A stretch of DNA of 64,000 nucleotides from NCBI RefSeq assembly GCF_003258365.1, contig NZ_QHKM01000001.1, positions 248,001-312,000 on the forward strand, written 5' to 3'. Below, piece by piece: positions 1 to 8,486 of this stretch (within the stretch, counting starts at the first letter, position 1; each line of letters begins with the position of its first letter). The notes under the pieces were generated by a model. It was not told where the DNA came from. It made no database searches and saw only the letters and a list, made by a program, of their open reading frames with translations. The position numbers and the translations under genes were made by a program. This DNA is from Hymenobacter edaphi (lineage in GTDB: Bacteria > Bacteroidota > Bacteroidia > Cytophagales > Hymenobacteraceae).

Positions 1-2685
1 AACCCGGCCCAGAGCTTCAGCCAGCAGATCAACTACATTCCGGACGGCATGGCCGGCTGGGCCGGGTACCTGACCGAGCAGAACCGCTTCAACCTCTACA
101 ACTTCACCCACTGGCAGTACATCGACGTGCTGACCTGGTTCGACGGGCCGGTGGCCATTCCGACGCGGCCCTGGGTGGAAACCGCGCACCGCAACGGCGT
201 GAAGGTCATCGGCACGGTGTTTACCAACGCCGCCGACGTGGCCGCCCTGGTTCAGAAGGACGCCAACAACAACTACATCGGCGCCCAGAAGCTGGTGGAC
301 GTGGCCGCCTACTACGGCTTCGACGGCTGGTTTTTCAACCAGGAAGCCTCCGTGTCGGCTGCCAACGCCGTGGAGCTGCGCAACCTGCTCAAGCGCATTC
401 AGGCCATCAAGCCCGCCGGCCTGGAAATTCACTGGTACGACGCAATGCTGCCCGCCTCGGGCACCGTGTCGTACCAGAACGCGCTGAACGCCAACAACCA
501 GGCCATGCTGCAGGAAGGCACCACCCGCGTGAGCGACGCGATGTTCACGAACTACTTCTGGTCGGGCGCCACCAACATCAACACCTCCGTGACCACGGCC
601 ACGGCCCTGGGCCGCAGCCCCTTCGACGTGTACATGGGCGCCGACCTCTGGCCCAACCGCTCCAACCAGTCGCTGTTTACGCAGTCGGCCTGGCTGGATA
701 ACTACTTCACCGGCGGGGCCGTGGGCCAGCCGCGCCTCTCGCTGGGTTTGTTTGCGGCCAACCTGACCTACAACGGCGGCTTGAACAGCTTCAACACCAA
801 CTCGGCCGACTACGCCGCCTTCTACAACACGGAAGTGCGCGTGTTTGCCGGCAACGACCTGGACATCACCGCCACCGACGCCTCGGGCTGGAAGGGCGTG
901 GGCCACTACGTGCCGGTGCGCAGCGCCATCAATACCTTCCCCTTCGAAACGACGTTCACGGTGGGGCAGGGCAAGATTTTCGCCAACAACGGGCAGGTGC
1001 TGCAGCGCGAGTGGACGGACATGGGCAAGCAAAGCCTGCTGCCCTCGTGGCGCTGGGCCAACACCGGCAACGCCCCGGTGTCGGTGGGCTTCGACTTCAG
1101 CCGCGCCTACTACGGCGGCAACTCCATCAAGCTGGCCGGCAGCCTGTCGGCCTCCACCACCGCCACCGTGAAGCTGTACCAGACCAAGCTGCCCGTGACG
1201 GCGCAGACCAACCTGGACCTGGTGTACAAGCAGGGCGCGGCCGGGGCCTCCAGCTCCAAGCTGCTGCTGTACTTCACCGACAACCTGGCCACGCCGGTGG
1301 TGCTGGACCTGCCGGCCGCCACCGACACGCTCTGGAAAACCAATACCTTCCCGCTGGCCAGCTACGCCGGCCGCGAGCTGGCCATTATCGGGGTGCGGGC
1401 CGCCGCCACCGCCACCGTGGCTGAGTACCGCCTGAACCTGGGCAAGCTGAAAGTGTACAACGGCACCGCCGCGGTGCTGCCCACGGCCGGCTTTACGGCC
1501 AGCGCCACGGCCGTCGGGGTCAATCAGCCGGTGACCTTTAGCAACTCCTCGCTGAACGCGACCAGCTACACCTGGACGTTTACGGGCGGCACGCCCGCCA
1601 GCAGCACGGCCGTGTTTCCGGTGGTGGCCTACGCCGCGCCGGGCACCTACTCGGTGAAGCTGCGCGCCCAGAACGCCGCCGGCCGCGACTCGGTGACGCG
1701 CACCGGCTACATCACCGTGACGGCCGCCGGCCCGAGCACCGGCAACACCGCCCTGCTCTTCGACGGCGCGACGAAGTACGTGAACACCAACGCCGTGAAC
1801 CTGAGCGGCAGCGCCCTGAGCCTGGAGTGCTGGGTGAAGCCGACGGCCTTTAAAACCACCTCGCCGTTTATTTCCAGCCTGATGGGCATCGAAGACGCGG
1901 GCGGCGCCGCCATGCTGCGCCTCGGCGACGTGGGCGTGGCCAACAACAAGGTGCAGTTCATCGTGCAGGTGGGCACCACCCAGCAGAAAGTGACGTCGAC
2001 GGCCACGCTCACGGCGGGCACCTGGTACCACATCGTGGGCACCTACGACGGGAGCAACATGCGCCTGTACATCAATGGGCAGCCGGACGCCACCAAGGCG
2101 CAGACCGGCGCGGCCGTGGCCAACGGCACGTTCTGCCTCGGCCGCAACTACGAAAACCTGCGCGTGCTCAACGGCTCCCTCGACGAAGTGCGCGCCTGGA
2201 AGCGGGCCCTGACCCAAACCGAAATTCAGGCCAACGCCTGCTCGGTCAGCGCTACCTCCACGGCGCTGGAAGCCTACTGGCCGCTCAACGAGGGCTCCGG
2301 CTCGACCACCCTCGACGTGACCGGGCACCAGCACAACGGCACGCTCATCAGCATGACCCCCGCGGACTGGTCGACCAACGTGCCCACGCAGTGCGCCACC
2401 ACCACGGCCGTAACTGCGGGCCGCCAGCCGGCCGGCTTGCAGGTGCTGGTGCTCGGCAACCCCGCCCACGGCAGCCAGGCCACCATCGAGGTGCGCGGCA
2501 CCCAGGGCCAGCCCGCTACGGTGCAGGTGCTCAATACGCTGGGCGCCGTGGTGCAGCAGCTCGCGCTCAAGCCCAGCCTCGACGCGCAGCGCAGCACCCT
2601 GCCGCTGCCCGCCGCCGCCGGCCTCTACGTGGTGCGCGTGCGCACGCCCGCCGGCACGGCCACGGCCAAGCTGCTGAAGCAGTAG
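1..2685 (+). CDS. GH85 endo-beta-N-acetylglucosaminidase with PKD, LamG and T9SS sorting domains (5' partial)
   Basis: The frame is open from base 1, so the signal peptide and start lie upstream; 894 codons are visible. The first part is a glycoside hydrolase family 85 barrel: HWQYIDVLTWF leads into a conserved strand ending GFDGWFFNQE. The N337 and E343 codons (nucleotide positions) form the N-x-E pair used in substrate-assisted cleavage of the chitobiose core of N-glycans. A PKD domain follows at about nt 1480-1730, a LamG/concanavalin-like domain at about nt 1740-2250, and a C-terminal T9SS type A sorting domain ending in the typical GLYVVRV / K-L-L-K-Q pattern. This implies export to the cell surface or medium for use of host or plant glycoproteins. 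The family call is from motifs I recognise; activity is inferred. Confidence 0.88.
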   Translation, partial: NPAQSFSQQINYIPDGMAGWAGYLTEQNRFNLYNFTHWQYIDVLTWFDGPVAIPTRPWVETAHRNGVKVIGTVFTNAADVAALVQKDANNNYIGAQKLVDVAAYYGFDGWFFNQEASVSAANAVELRNLLKRIQAIKPAGLEIHWYDAMLPASGTVSYQNALNANNQAMLQEGTTRVSDAMFTNYFWSGATNINTSVTTATALGRSPFDVYMGADLWPNRSNQSLFTQSAWLDNYFTGGAVGQPRLSLGLFAANLTYNGGLNSFNTNSADYAAFYNTEVRVFAGNDLDITATDASGWKGVGHYVPVRSAINTFPFETTFTVGQGKIFANNGQVLQREWTDMGKQSLLPSWRWANTGNAPVSVGFDFSRAYYGGNSIKLAGSLSASTTATVKLYQTKLPVTAQTNLDLVYKQGAAGASSSKLLLYFTDNLATPVVLDLPAATDTLWKTNTFPLASYAGRELAIIGVRAAATATVAEYRLNLGKLKVYNGTAAVLPTAGFTASATAVGVNQPVTFSNSSLNATSYTWTFTGGTPASSTAVFPVVAYAAPGTYSVKLRAQNAAGRDSVTRTGYITVTAAGPSTGNTALLFDGATKYVNTNAVNLSGSALSLECWVKPTAFKTTSPFISSLMGIEDAGGAAMLRLGDVGVANNKVQFIVQVGTTQQKVTSTATLTAGTWYHIVGTYDGSNMRLYINGQPDATKAQTGAAVANGTFCLGRNYENLRVLNGSLDEVRAWKRALTQTEIQANACSVSATSTALEAYWPLNEGSGSTTLDVTGHQHNGTLISMTPADWSTNVPTQCATTTAVTAGRQPAGLQVLVLGNPAHGSQATIEVRGTQGQPATVQVLNTLGAVVQQLALKPSLDAQRSTLPLPAAAGLYVVRVRTPAGTATAKLLKQ

Positions 2686-2711
2686 CGGGCGGATTCGTCG
2701 GTGCTACGTCG

Positions 2712-2754
2712 CCAAAACGGGGCCCTCACCGCCGTGGTGAGGGGCCCGTTTTGG
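2712..2754. terminator. Bidirectional hairpin terminator
   Basis: A 19-bp stem with one internal mismatch (2712-2730 against 2736-2754) and a 5-base loop lies between the convergent GH85 and acetyltransferase genes. The stem begins with an A-run and ends with a T-run, so it can work on both strands. Confidence 0.8.
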
Positions 2755-2804
2755 TGTCGAACCCGACCCGTTCGGCCGTGGCGCTCCGGTGCCACAACGG
2801 CGGT

Positions 2805-3383
2805 TTAGCCAGCGGCCTCGGGCGGCGTTTCGGCCTGCTTATCGGCGGCCTGCTGCAGCTCCCGCCATTCGTCCTCCAGAATGCCCATTTCCACCAGGCT
2901 CCAGTAAGTGTCGCCGTGGCGCACCACGTCGCGCATCACGCCTTCCTGCCGGAAGCCCGCTTTCAGGTAGCATTTCAGGGCGGCGTGGTTGAAGTCGTAC
3001 ACGCCCAGGCTGATGCGGTGCAGCTGCAGCTCCTCGAAGCCGATGCGCAGCAGGGCCTGCACCATGCGGCGGCACACGCCCTTGCCGCGGGTACACTGGT
3101 TGCCTACCAATACCCGCGTCACGCGCGCCGACCGGTCGCGCTGGCTGATGCTGCCCAGCGAAATATGCCCCACGGCCTCCCCGGTTTTGGTGTCGACGGC
3201 TTTGTAGACGAACACATCGGGATTTCGCAGGTCGTTGGCCCCTTCGATGTACCAGGCCAGGCTTTCCTCGGTGAGCGGATACGAAAACAGGGAGCCCGAC
3301 CATTCCTTCATCAGCCGCTCGCTGTTGATCCATTCGATGAGCTGGCTGAAGTCGGCCGGGGTAAAGCGTTCTAGGCGAATCAT
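2805..3383 (-). CDS. GNAT-family N-acetyltransferase
   Basis: A 192-residue protein of the RimJ/RimL-like GNAT group, predicted to transfer an acetyl group from acetyl-CoA to an amine (ribosomal protein N-terminus, antibiotic or small metabolite). The central acetyl-CoA site is visible as VLVGNQCTRGKGVCRRMV (Q/R-x-x-G-x-G/A type), followed by the typical HRISLGVYDFNHAALKCYLKAGF segment and a C-terminal YWSLVEMGI strand. I chose ATG at 3383; a TTG two codons earlier is possible. It is a lone gene converging on the GH85 gene. The substrate cannot be told from sequence. Confidence 0.85.
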   Translation of the reverse strand: MIRLERFTPADFSQLIEWINSERLMKEWSGSLFSYPLTEESLAWYIEGANDLRNPDVFVYKAVDTKTGEAVGHISLGSISQRDRSARVTRVLVGNQCTRGKGVCRRMVQALLRIGFEELQLHRISLGVYDFNHAALKCYLKAGFRQEGVMRDVVRHGDTYWSLVEMGILEDEWRELQQAADKQAETPPEAAG

Positions 3384-3597
3384 AGGCAAACAGGGGAGGA
3401 GAAAGGCGCGCCGGCGGCCGCCCGACTAAACCCTACGGTTCCAGCCGGGGCACGTTGCACCACCGGCAGCGCCGCCGCCGGCCGGGCCGGGCCCGCACCG
3501 GACCGCGGCCCGAAGGTACCAGGTTGTAATCGGAGCAGCGGCGCCGGCCGCCAAACCAGGCGCGCCCGTAACTTGCGCCGCCCCATTGCTGCCGCCC

Positions 3598-4518
3598 ATG
3601 TCCGTCGCCCGCACCGTCCTGCTCGTTCGCCCCGCCAGCTTCGGCTACAACGCCGAAACGGCCCTTACCAACCACTTCCAGCAACCCCTGACCGGCCTCG
3701 ACGCCGCGGCCGCCCAGCAGCGGGCGCTGGCCGAGTTCGACGCGGCCGTGGCCGCGCTGCGGGCCCGCGGCCTGGAGGTGCTGGTGTTCGACGACACGGC
3801 CGCGCCCGCCAAGCCCGACGCGGTGTTTCCCAACAACTGGCTGACCCTGCACCCCGACGGCCGCGCCTTGCTCTACCCCATGTGCGCCCCCAGCCGCCGG
3901 GCCGAGCGCCGTCCCGACATCCTGGCCGCGCTGGGCCGGCAGTTCCGGCTGCGCGAAATCATCGACTTCTCGCCCTACGAGGCCGAGCAGCGCTACCTCG
4001 AAGGCACCGGCAGCCTCATTTTCGACCATGCGCAGCGCGTGGTCTACGCCGCCCTCTCGCCCCGCACCGACGCCGGGCTGCTGGCCGAGGTGGCCGCGCT
4101 GCTCGGTTACCGCCCCGTGGCCTTTCACGCCGTCGACGGGCAGGGCCAGGCCATTTACCACACCAACGTGATGATGTGCCTGGGTCCCGGCTTTGCCAGC
4201 CTCTGCCTCGAAAGCCTGCCCGACGCGGCGGAGCGGGCCGCGGTGCTGGCCGAGCTCGAAGCCGGCGGCCGCGAAATCGTCGACATCACGCTGGCCCAGG
4301 TGGCGCACTTCGCCGGCAACATGCTCGCGCTGGAATCCGCGGCCGGGCAGCCGCTGCTGGTGCTGTCGCAGAGTGCCCACGACGCGCTGACGCCCGCGCA
4401 GCGGCAGCGGCTGCAGCGCCACTGCGAGCTGCTGCCGCTGCGCATTCCCACCATCGAAACGCTGGGCGGGGGCAGTGCGCGCTGCATGCTGGCCGAAGTG
4501 CTGCTGCCCCGCGCCTGA
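3598..4518 (+). CDS. ctlX: CtlX-type citrulline/arginine-modifying hydrolase (amidinotransferase fold)
   Basis: A 306-residue protein of the guanidino-group-modifying (pentein) superfamily, closest in pattern to CtlX, the Bacteroidota citrulline utilisation hydrolase. Visible features are the N-terminal VLLVRPASFGYN and PDAVFPNNW segments, an EGTGSLIFDH block, the catalytic histidine region YHTNVMM, and the C-terminal GGGSARCM containing the expected nucleophilic cysteine. It probably hydrolyses citrulline or a related ureido/guanidino compound in the cytoplasm. I took ATG 3598 rather than the TTG at 3586. No other arginine-catabolism genes are adjacent, and a strong hairpin follows the stop. 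Confidence 0.82.
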   Translation: MSVARTVLLVRPASFGYNAETALTNHFQQPLTGLDAAAAQQRALAEFDAAVAALRARGLEVLVFDDTAAPAKPDAVFPNNWLTLHPDGRALLYPMCAPSRRAERRPDILAALGRQFRLREIIDFSPYEAEQRYLEGTGSLIFDHAQRVVYAALSPRTDAGLLAEVAALLGYRPVAFHAVDGQGQAIYHTNVMMCLGPGFASLCLESLPDAAERAAVLAELEAGGREIVDITLAQVAHFAGNMLALESAAGQPLLVLSQSAHDALTPAQRQRLQRHCELLPLRIPTIETLGGGSARCMLAEVLLPRA

Positions 4519-4541
4519 GCCGCCTGCCTGCCTAGGACGAG

Positions 4542-4575
4542 AAAAGCCGCCCGGCTGGTAGGCCGGGCGGCTTTT
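4542..4575. terminator. Bidirectional hairpin terminator
   Basis: Perfect 14-bp stem (4542-4555 with 4562-4575), 6-base loop, A-run on the left and T-run on the right. It sits between the ctlX-like gene and the convergent small ORF at 4627-4731. Confidence 0.85.
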
Positions 4576-4626
4576 GCGTTGATGGGCCGGACGGTGACCG
4601 AGGTCAGCCGCCGGCAGTAGCAGATC

Positions 4627-4731
4627 CTACAGGGAGAAAAACAGGGCGCTGGCCGCAGCCAGGCTCATCAGCAGGTACACCACCACGTCGTTGCGGCGGA
4701 CTGCCCGGTTGTATTGGCCGTGCGAAAGCAT
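4627..4731 (-). CDS. Small single-pass membrane protein (34 aa)
   Basis: Reading the minus strand, an ATG at 4731 opens 34 codons to a TAG. The peptide starts MLSHGQYNRAVRRND and then has one hydrophobic stretch (VVVYLLMSLAAASALFFSL) that runs to the C-terminus. This basic N-terminus plus tail helix fits a tail-anchored or single-pass inner-membrane micropeptide. The terminator hairpin at 4542-4575 lies just past its stop with a T-run in the right direction. I do not recognise a family. The codon choice and placement make it more likely than chance, but a random ORF this short cannot be excluded. Confidence 0.45.
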   Translation of the reverse strand: MLSHGQYNRAVRRNDVVVYLLMSLAAASALFFSL

Positions 4732-5034
4732 GAGGTTGGGTTGTTAGGGGCGTCGCCGCAAGGGAATGCCGGAGGGGCTGACCGTCGGGGGCGCTGCGGC
4801 GGCGGTTGGGCCGGCGGCGGGCAGGTAGTGCTAAAACGCGAAACGCCGGGGCAACGGCCACCAATCGGTGTTACCAAAACGTTATGAATCTGGCTATCAA
4901 ACCCGAAGCAGAGCGAATGGTTTATCGAAGCTGGATAAGGGTGGCCGACCCACATCCGATTAGCCCCGAACGCACGCAGGCCCGGGTGGGTGCGCCCGGG
5001 CCTGCAATGAAGGCTGCCTGGCGAAGCGGCCGGT
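4732..5034. other. Intergenic region, no gene seen
   Basis: About 300 bases between the small membrane ORF and mqo. Apart from the mqo terminator hairpin (4976-5005) I see only a short AT-richer stretch (about 4865-4935) that could carry the small ORF's promoter. Confidence 0.5.
4976..5005 (-). terminator. Hairpin downstream of mqo
   Basis: Perfect 11-bp GC-rich stem (4976-4986 with 4995-5005) and 8-base loop starting 30 bases past the mqo stop. There is no clear T-run, so this is a likely but not certain terminator. Confidence 0.6.
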
Positions 5035-6555
5035 TTAGCTGCTGACGGAGGCGTTCAGGCCCAGGACCTCGCCGGTATGGGCGCGGATTTCCTCCACCAG
5101 CTGCGGGTTGTCGTTGAGCGAGAGGCCGAAGGAGGGAATCATCTGCCGGAACTTGGCCTGCCACGCGGGCGTGGCTGCCTGCTGCGGGTAGCAGCGCTGA
5201 ATCAGGCCCAGCATGATGCTCACGGCCGTGGAGGCGCCCGGCGAAGCGCCCAGCAGGGCCGCAATGGAGCCGTCGGCGGCGCTGACGACCTCGGTGCCGA
5301 ATTCGAGCACGCCGCCTTCCTTCTTGTCTTTCTTGATGACCTGCACGCGTTGCCCGGCCAGTTCCAGCTCCCAGTCTTCGGCGCGGGCTTCGGGCAGGTA
5401 CTCGCGCAGAGCGGCCAGGCGGTCTTCGGGCGACTGCCGTACCTGGTTGATGAGGTAGCGGGTGAGCGGAATGTTCTTCAGGCCCGCAATAATCATCGGG
5501 CGCATGTTGCTGAGCTTGATGCTCAGGGGCAGATCCAGGAAGGAGCCTTTCTTCAGGAACTTGGTGCTGAAGCCCGCGTAGGGCCCGAACAGCAGCTCCT
5601 TCTTGCCATTAATCACGCGCGAATCGAGGTGGGGCACCGACATGGGCGGCGAGCCAACGGAGGCTTTGCCGTACACTTTCGCGTCGTGGCGGGCAATGAC
5701 GTCGGGGTTCAGGCATTTCAGCCACTGCCCGCTCACCGGGAAGCCGCCGAAGCCCTGGCCTTCGGGAATGCCCGAGGCGATGAGCAGGGGCAGCGAGCCG
5801 CCGCCCGCGCCGATGAACACGAACGGCGCCCGGAGCTTGAGCTTGTCGCCGGTGGCGCGGTTTTCGGCCCGCACGCCCCAGCGCCCGTCTTCCTTGCGCT
5901 TGATTTTTTCCACCTCGTGGTTGAAGTAGAACGTCACGCCGGGCTTTTCCTGCAAGAGGTAGAACATGCCCCGGGTCAGGGAGCCGAAGTTGACGTCGGT
6001 GCCGAGGTCCATGCGGGTGGCGGCTACGGGCTGCTGCGGGTCGCGGCCTTCCATCACCAGGGGCATCCATTGCCGCAGCTCGGCCGGGTCGGTGCTGAAC
6101 TGCATGCCCCGAAACAAGGGCGACTGAGTGAGGGCCGCGTGGCGCTTGCGCAGGTACTCCACGTTGCTCTCGCCCCACACGAAGCTCAGGTGCGGCACGT
6201 GGTTGATAAAGCGGCTGAGTTCCTTCACCTGGTATTGCTCGGCCAGGTAGGTCCAGAACTGCTTGCTCTGCTCAAACTGCTCGGCAATCTTGATGGCTTT
6301 GCTTGTTTCGATGCTGCCGTCGGGGCGCTCGGGGGTGTAGTTCAGCTCGCAGAAGGCCGAGTGGCCCGTGCCGGCGTTGTTCCAGGCGTCGGAGCTTTCG
6401 GCGGCGGCCACGTCGAGGCGCTCCACCACGGCAATGCGCAGGTCGGGCTGCAATTCCTTGAGCATCAGGCCCAGCGTGGCGCTCATGATGCCCGCCCCGA
6501 TCAGGATAACGTCGGGTTGCAGCTCGGTATCGGCCGAAGAATGGGGAGTATTCAT
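5035..6555 (-). CDS. mqo: Malate:quinone oxidoreductase
   Basis: A 506-residue FAD enzyme that oxidises malate to oxaloacetate and passes the electrons to the quinone pool at the inner face of the cytoplasmic membrane, replacing or supplementing NAD-malate dehydrogenase in the TCA cycle. The N-terminal dinucleotide motif LIGAGIMSATLG (about residues 16-27), the ESSDAWNNAGTGHSAFCELNYTP signature and the late SAADGSIAALLGASPGAST block are all typical of Mqo, and the length matches the family. It is monocistronic, with a hairpin downstream and a long upstream gap. Confidence 0.97.
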   Translation of the reverse strand: MNTPHSSADTELQPDVILIGAGIMSATLGLMLKELQPDLRIAVVERLDVAAAESSDAWNNAGTGHSAFCELNYTPERPDGSIETSKAIKIAEQFEQSKQFWTYLAEQYQVKELSRFINHVPHLSFVWGESNVEYLRKRHAALTQSPLFRGMQFSTDPAELRQWMPLVMEGRDPQQPVAATRMDLGTDVNFGSLTRGMFYLLQEKPGVTFYFNHEVEKIKRKEDGRWGVRAENRATGDKLKLRAPFVFIGAGGGSLPLLIASGIPEGQGFGGFPVSGQWLKCLNPDVIARHDAKVYGKASVGSPPMSVPHLDSRVINGKKELLFGPYAGFSTKFLKKGSFLDLPLSIKLSNMRPMIIAGLKNIPLTRYLINQVRQSPEDRLAALREYLPEARAEDWELELAGQRVQVIKKDKKEGGVLEFGTEVVSAADGSIAALLGASPGASTAVSIMLGLIQRCYPQQAATPAWQAKFRQMIPSFGLSLNDNPQLVEEIRAHTGEVLGLNASVSS

Positions 6556-7043
6556 AAAGTCGGAAAAAGACTTTGGCAGTACGGGAAAGCAGAAAAAAGG
6601 TGGCTACCGCCCAGGTTACCGGCCCGGCCCGCCGGCCGGCATGACAACCGAAGTGGGGCCGTAATTCGGACCGGGCCCGGAACCGCTGATGCGACCCTGG
6701 GCCCGGCTGAAAACGGGTGGGCTGCCGTAGCAAAGCGCCCGAGGCTGGGGCTAGCCCGGCGCCGGGGCGGGCCCAATGGGAGGCCCGGCATTGGCCGGGG
6801 GCTGCAGGGTACGACGCCGGGGACGAGGGCCGGAAAATGCTCCGGGCCCCGTAGCGGGCCGCAAGTCAGGTAGAAAGCACACTTCGCCAAGGCTGAGCGC
6901 GAAAAATCAGAGATGCAACGCGGCGGTGGGAGGGGAGGCCGTCGTCTTGGCGCGGGTGGTGGCGGGGCTCAGCCGGGCAAAGATATCGGGAAACCGAATT
7001 TCCGGGCCACTATATTTAGCCCCACGCCGCATTCCCGTCGCCG
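6556..7043. other. Long GC-rich intergenic region
   Basis: 488 bases between divergent genes (mqo and the membrane protein at 7044). It should hold both promoters; a TATATTTAG-like element about 35 bases before 7044 is the best -7 candidate for the right-hand gene. Several short GC palindromes are present, but I see no convincing gene or RNA. Confidence 0.5.
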
Positions 7044-7547
7044 ATGAAGCCGCCCGTTCTCGCCCCCGCTGCCCGCCGCGCCCTGGCCTCCAGCTTCGTA
7101 CCGGTAGCCCTGACGGCCGGGCTGGTCGCCGGCGTCCTCGATATACTCACCGCCATTGCCGTCTTTGGCTGGCTGCGCGGGCAGGCCACCCCGCTGCAGA
7201 TTCTGCAGTCGGTGGCCAGCGGCGTGTGGGGCCCGGCGGCCTACCAAGGCGGCTGGACGACGGGCCTGGCCGGCCTGGGCCTGCACTTCCTCATTGCGCT
7301 GATCTGGGCCGCGCTGTTCGTGGCCGCCGCCCGCGCCTGGCCCGTGCTGCGTCGGCACTGGGTGCTCAGCGGCGTGCTCTACGGCGCCGGGGTGTGGGCG
7401 CTGATGAACCTGGTGGTGCTGCCTCTGTCGCAGGTGCCGCCGCGGCCACTCACGCCGGTGGGCATAGTCCTGAATATGAGTATTCTGGTACTGATGGTCG
7501 GCCTGCCCGTTGCCGGCATTACGCGCCGCTTCCTCGGCAGCCGGTAA
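7044..7547 (+). CDS. Integral membrane protein, about four TM helices, unknown function
   Basis: A 167-residue hydrophobic protein. Hydrophobic segments fall roughly at residues 18-42, 80-102, 108-130 and 137-158, separated by short loops, with a periplasm/cytosol-sized loop around residues 45-75 containing VWGPAAYQGGW. The pattern (first helix ending in LDILTAIAVFGWLRG and a small-residue-rich second half) recalls uncharacterised membrane proteins of the YagU/DUF1440 type, but I cannot assign it firmly. Single gene, followed by a hairpin terminator. Confidence 0.75.
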   Translation: MKPPVLAPAARRALASSFVPVALTAGLVAGVLDILTAIAVFGWLRGQATPLQILQSVASGVWGPAAYQGGWTTGLAGLGLHFLIALIWAALFVAAARAWPVLRRHWVLSGVLYGAGVWALMNLVVLPLSQVPPRPLTPVGIVLNMSILVLMVGLPVAGITRRFLGSR

Positions 7548-7551
7548 ACGA

Positions 7552-7577
7552 CAAACCCGGCCGCGAAGCCGGGTTTG
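7552..7577. terminator. Hairpin terminator
   Basis: Perfect 10-bp stem (7552-7561 with 7568-7577), loop of 6, directly after the stop at 7547; A-run before and T-run inside the right arm. Confidence 0.75.
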
Positions 7578-7604
7578 GGCAAAGTTGGTCATTGCGGGCA
7601 GGCA

Positions 7605-7718
7605 CTGTAGCGCGGGCTTCGGCCCGCGTTTGGCCGCACGATTGTTGCAGAGCGACGGGAAGCGCGCACCATGGGGTTTATTATATCTGCCGGACGCGGG
7701 CCGAAGCCCGCGCTACAG
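7605..7718. repeat. 114-bp inverted-repeat element with perfect 25-bp ends
   Basis: Arms at 7605-7629 and 7694-7718 are perfect inverted copies, and each arm is itself nearly palindromic (CGCGGGC-TTC-GGCCCGCG). The 64 bases between contain no ORF. It sits in the gap between two convergent genes. The form fits a REP/MITE-like dispersed element rather than a simple terminator. Confidence 0.75.
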
Positions 7719-7732
7719 CGCGCTAAGGCTGC

Positions 7733-8299
7733 CTAGTACCCCAGCGGCGTGCCCAGGCCCGGCGCCGTAGCGCCCTGCGACACCCGCACCCCGCCCGACA
7801 CGGAGAAATTTTCGGTGATGTGGTAGTCGGCGCGCAGGTTCACGCCCTGGCCCAGGTTGCCGCCGAAGCCGGCGTAGGGGTTTACCAGGGCGCCCGGGGT
7901 GGCGGGCGTGAGGTCTTTCCAGGCGCTGCCCGTCAGAAACAGGCGGGGGCTGAGGGCGTAGGTGCCGCCGCCCTGAATCAGGTAATGGTTGGTGCCGGTC
8001 CAGGTGCCGGGGCGCGGGCCGCTTTCAAGGTTGGGGCGGTAAGCGGCGCCGGGCAAGGTGCGCAGGTAGGTGAGGCCACCGAACAGCTGCAGCCGGTTGG
8101 TCAGCTGGTAGTGGGCCTGGGGGCTGAGGTAGGTGGCCGAGCCGTAGCGGCCGGCAAACATGGCGCCCGCGCTGAGGCTGTAGCTTACCCGCGAAGCGGG
8201 GCGCAGGCCCAGCGCCGGGGCTTCGGCCGGCGCGGCAGTTTGGGCCGAAACGGCGGTGGCAGACAGCAAAGACAGCAGGGCGGGCAGGAACAGGCGCAT
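7733..8299 (-). CDS. Secreted outer-membrane beta-barrel-like protein
   Basis: 188 residues starting at ATG 8299 with a clear signal peptide (MRLFLPALLSLLSATAVSA, cleavage near AQT). The mature part is a run of short amphipathic strands with alternating hydrophobic and polar residues, glycine/tyrosine turns and repeated phrases such as NRLQLFGGLTYL, FLTGSAWKDL and NFSVSGGVRVSQG. It ends in a short strand with a terminal aromatic residue (LGY), typical of small outer-membrane barrels. Upstream coding-looking sequence in the same frame belongs to the opposite-strand SDR gene. No specific family is recognised. Confidence 0.75.
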   Translation of the reverse strand: MRLFLPALLSLLSATAVSAQTAAPAEAPALGLRPASRVSYSLSAGAMFAGRYGSATYLSPQAHYQLTNRLQLFGGLTYLRTLPGAAYRPNLESGPRPGTWTGTNHYLIQGGGTYALSPRLFLTGSAWKDLTPATPGALVNPYAGFGGNLGQGVNLRADYHITENFSVSGGVRVSQGATAPGLGTPLGY

Positions 8300-8486
8300 C
8301 GTCAACGGGTGAAAAGGACCTTTGGCCAAGGTACGAAGCCCGGGCCGGAAAGCTGTGGCTTTAACGGCTGCCGGTGCGGGATTGGTGCCGCCGGTCGGCA
8401 CAATTATTCGCCCGGCCGCCAACCAAACGGGGGGCTGGCCGGTATTACCGCCGCTTCGTCCCTGCTTCACCTTTCCTGCCTCTCCC

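Noticed and set aside
845-1424. Overlapping plus-strand ORFs inside the GH85 gene
   Set aside because: They have Arg/Pro/Gly-rich shadow compositions, typical of alternative frames in GC-rich genes.
5077-6873. 598-residue ORF opposite mqo
   Set aside because: Antisense shadow of mqo with no recognisable domains.
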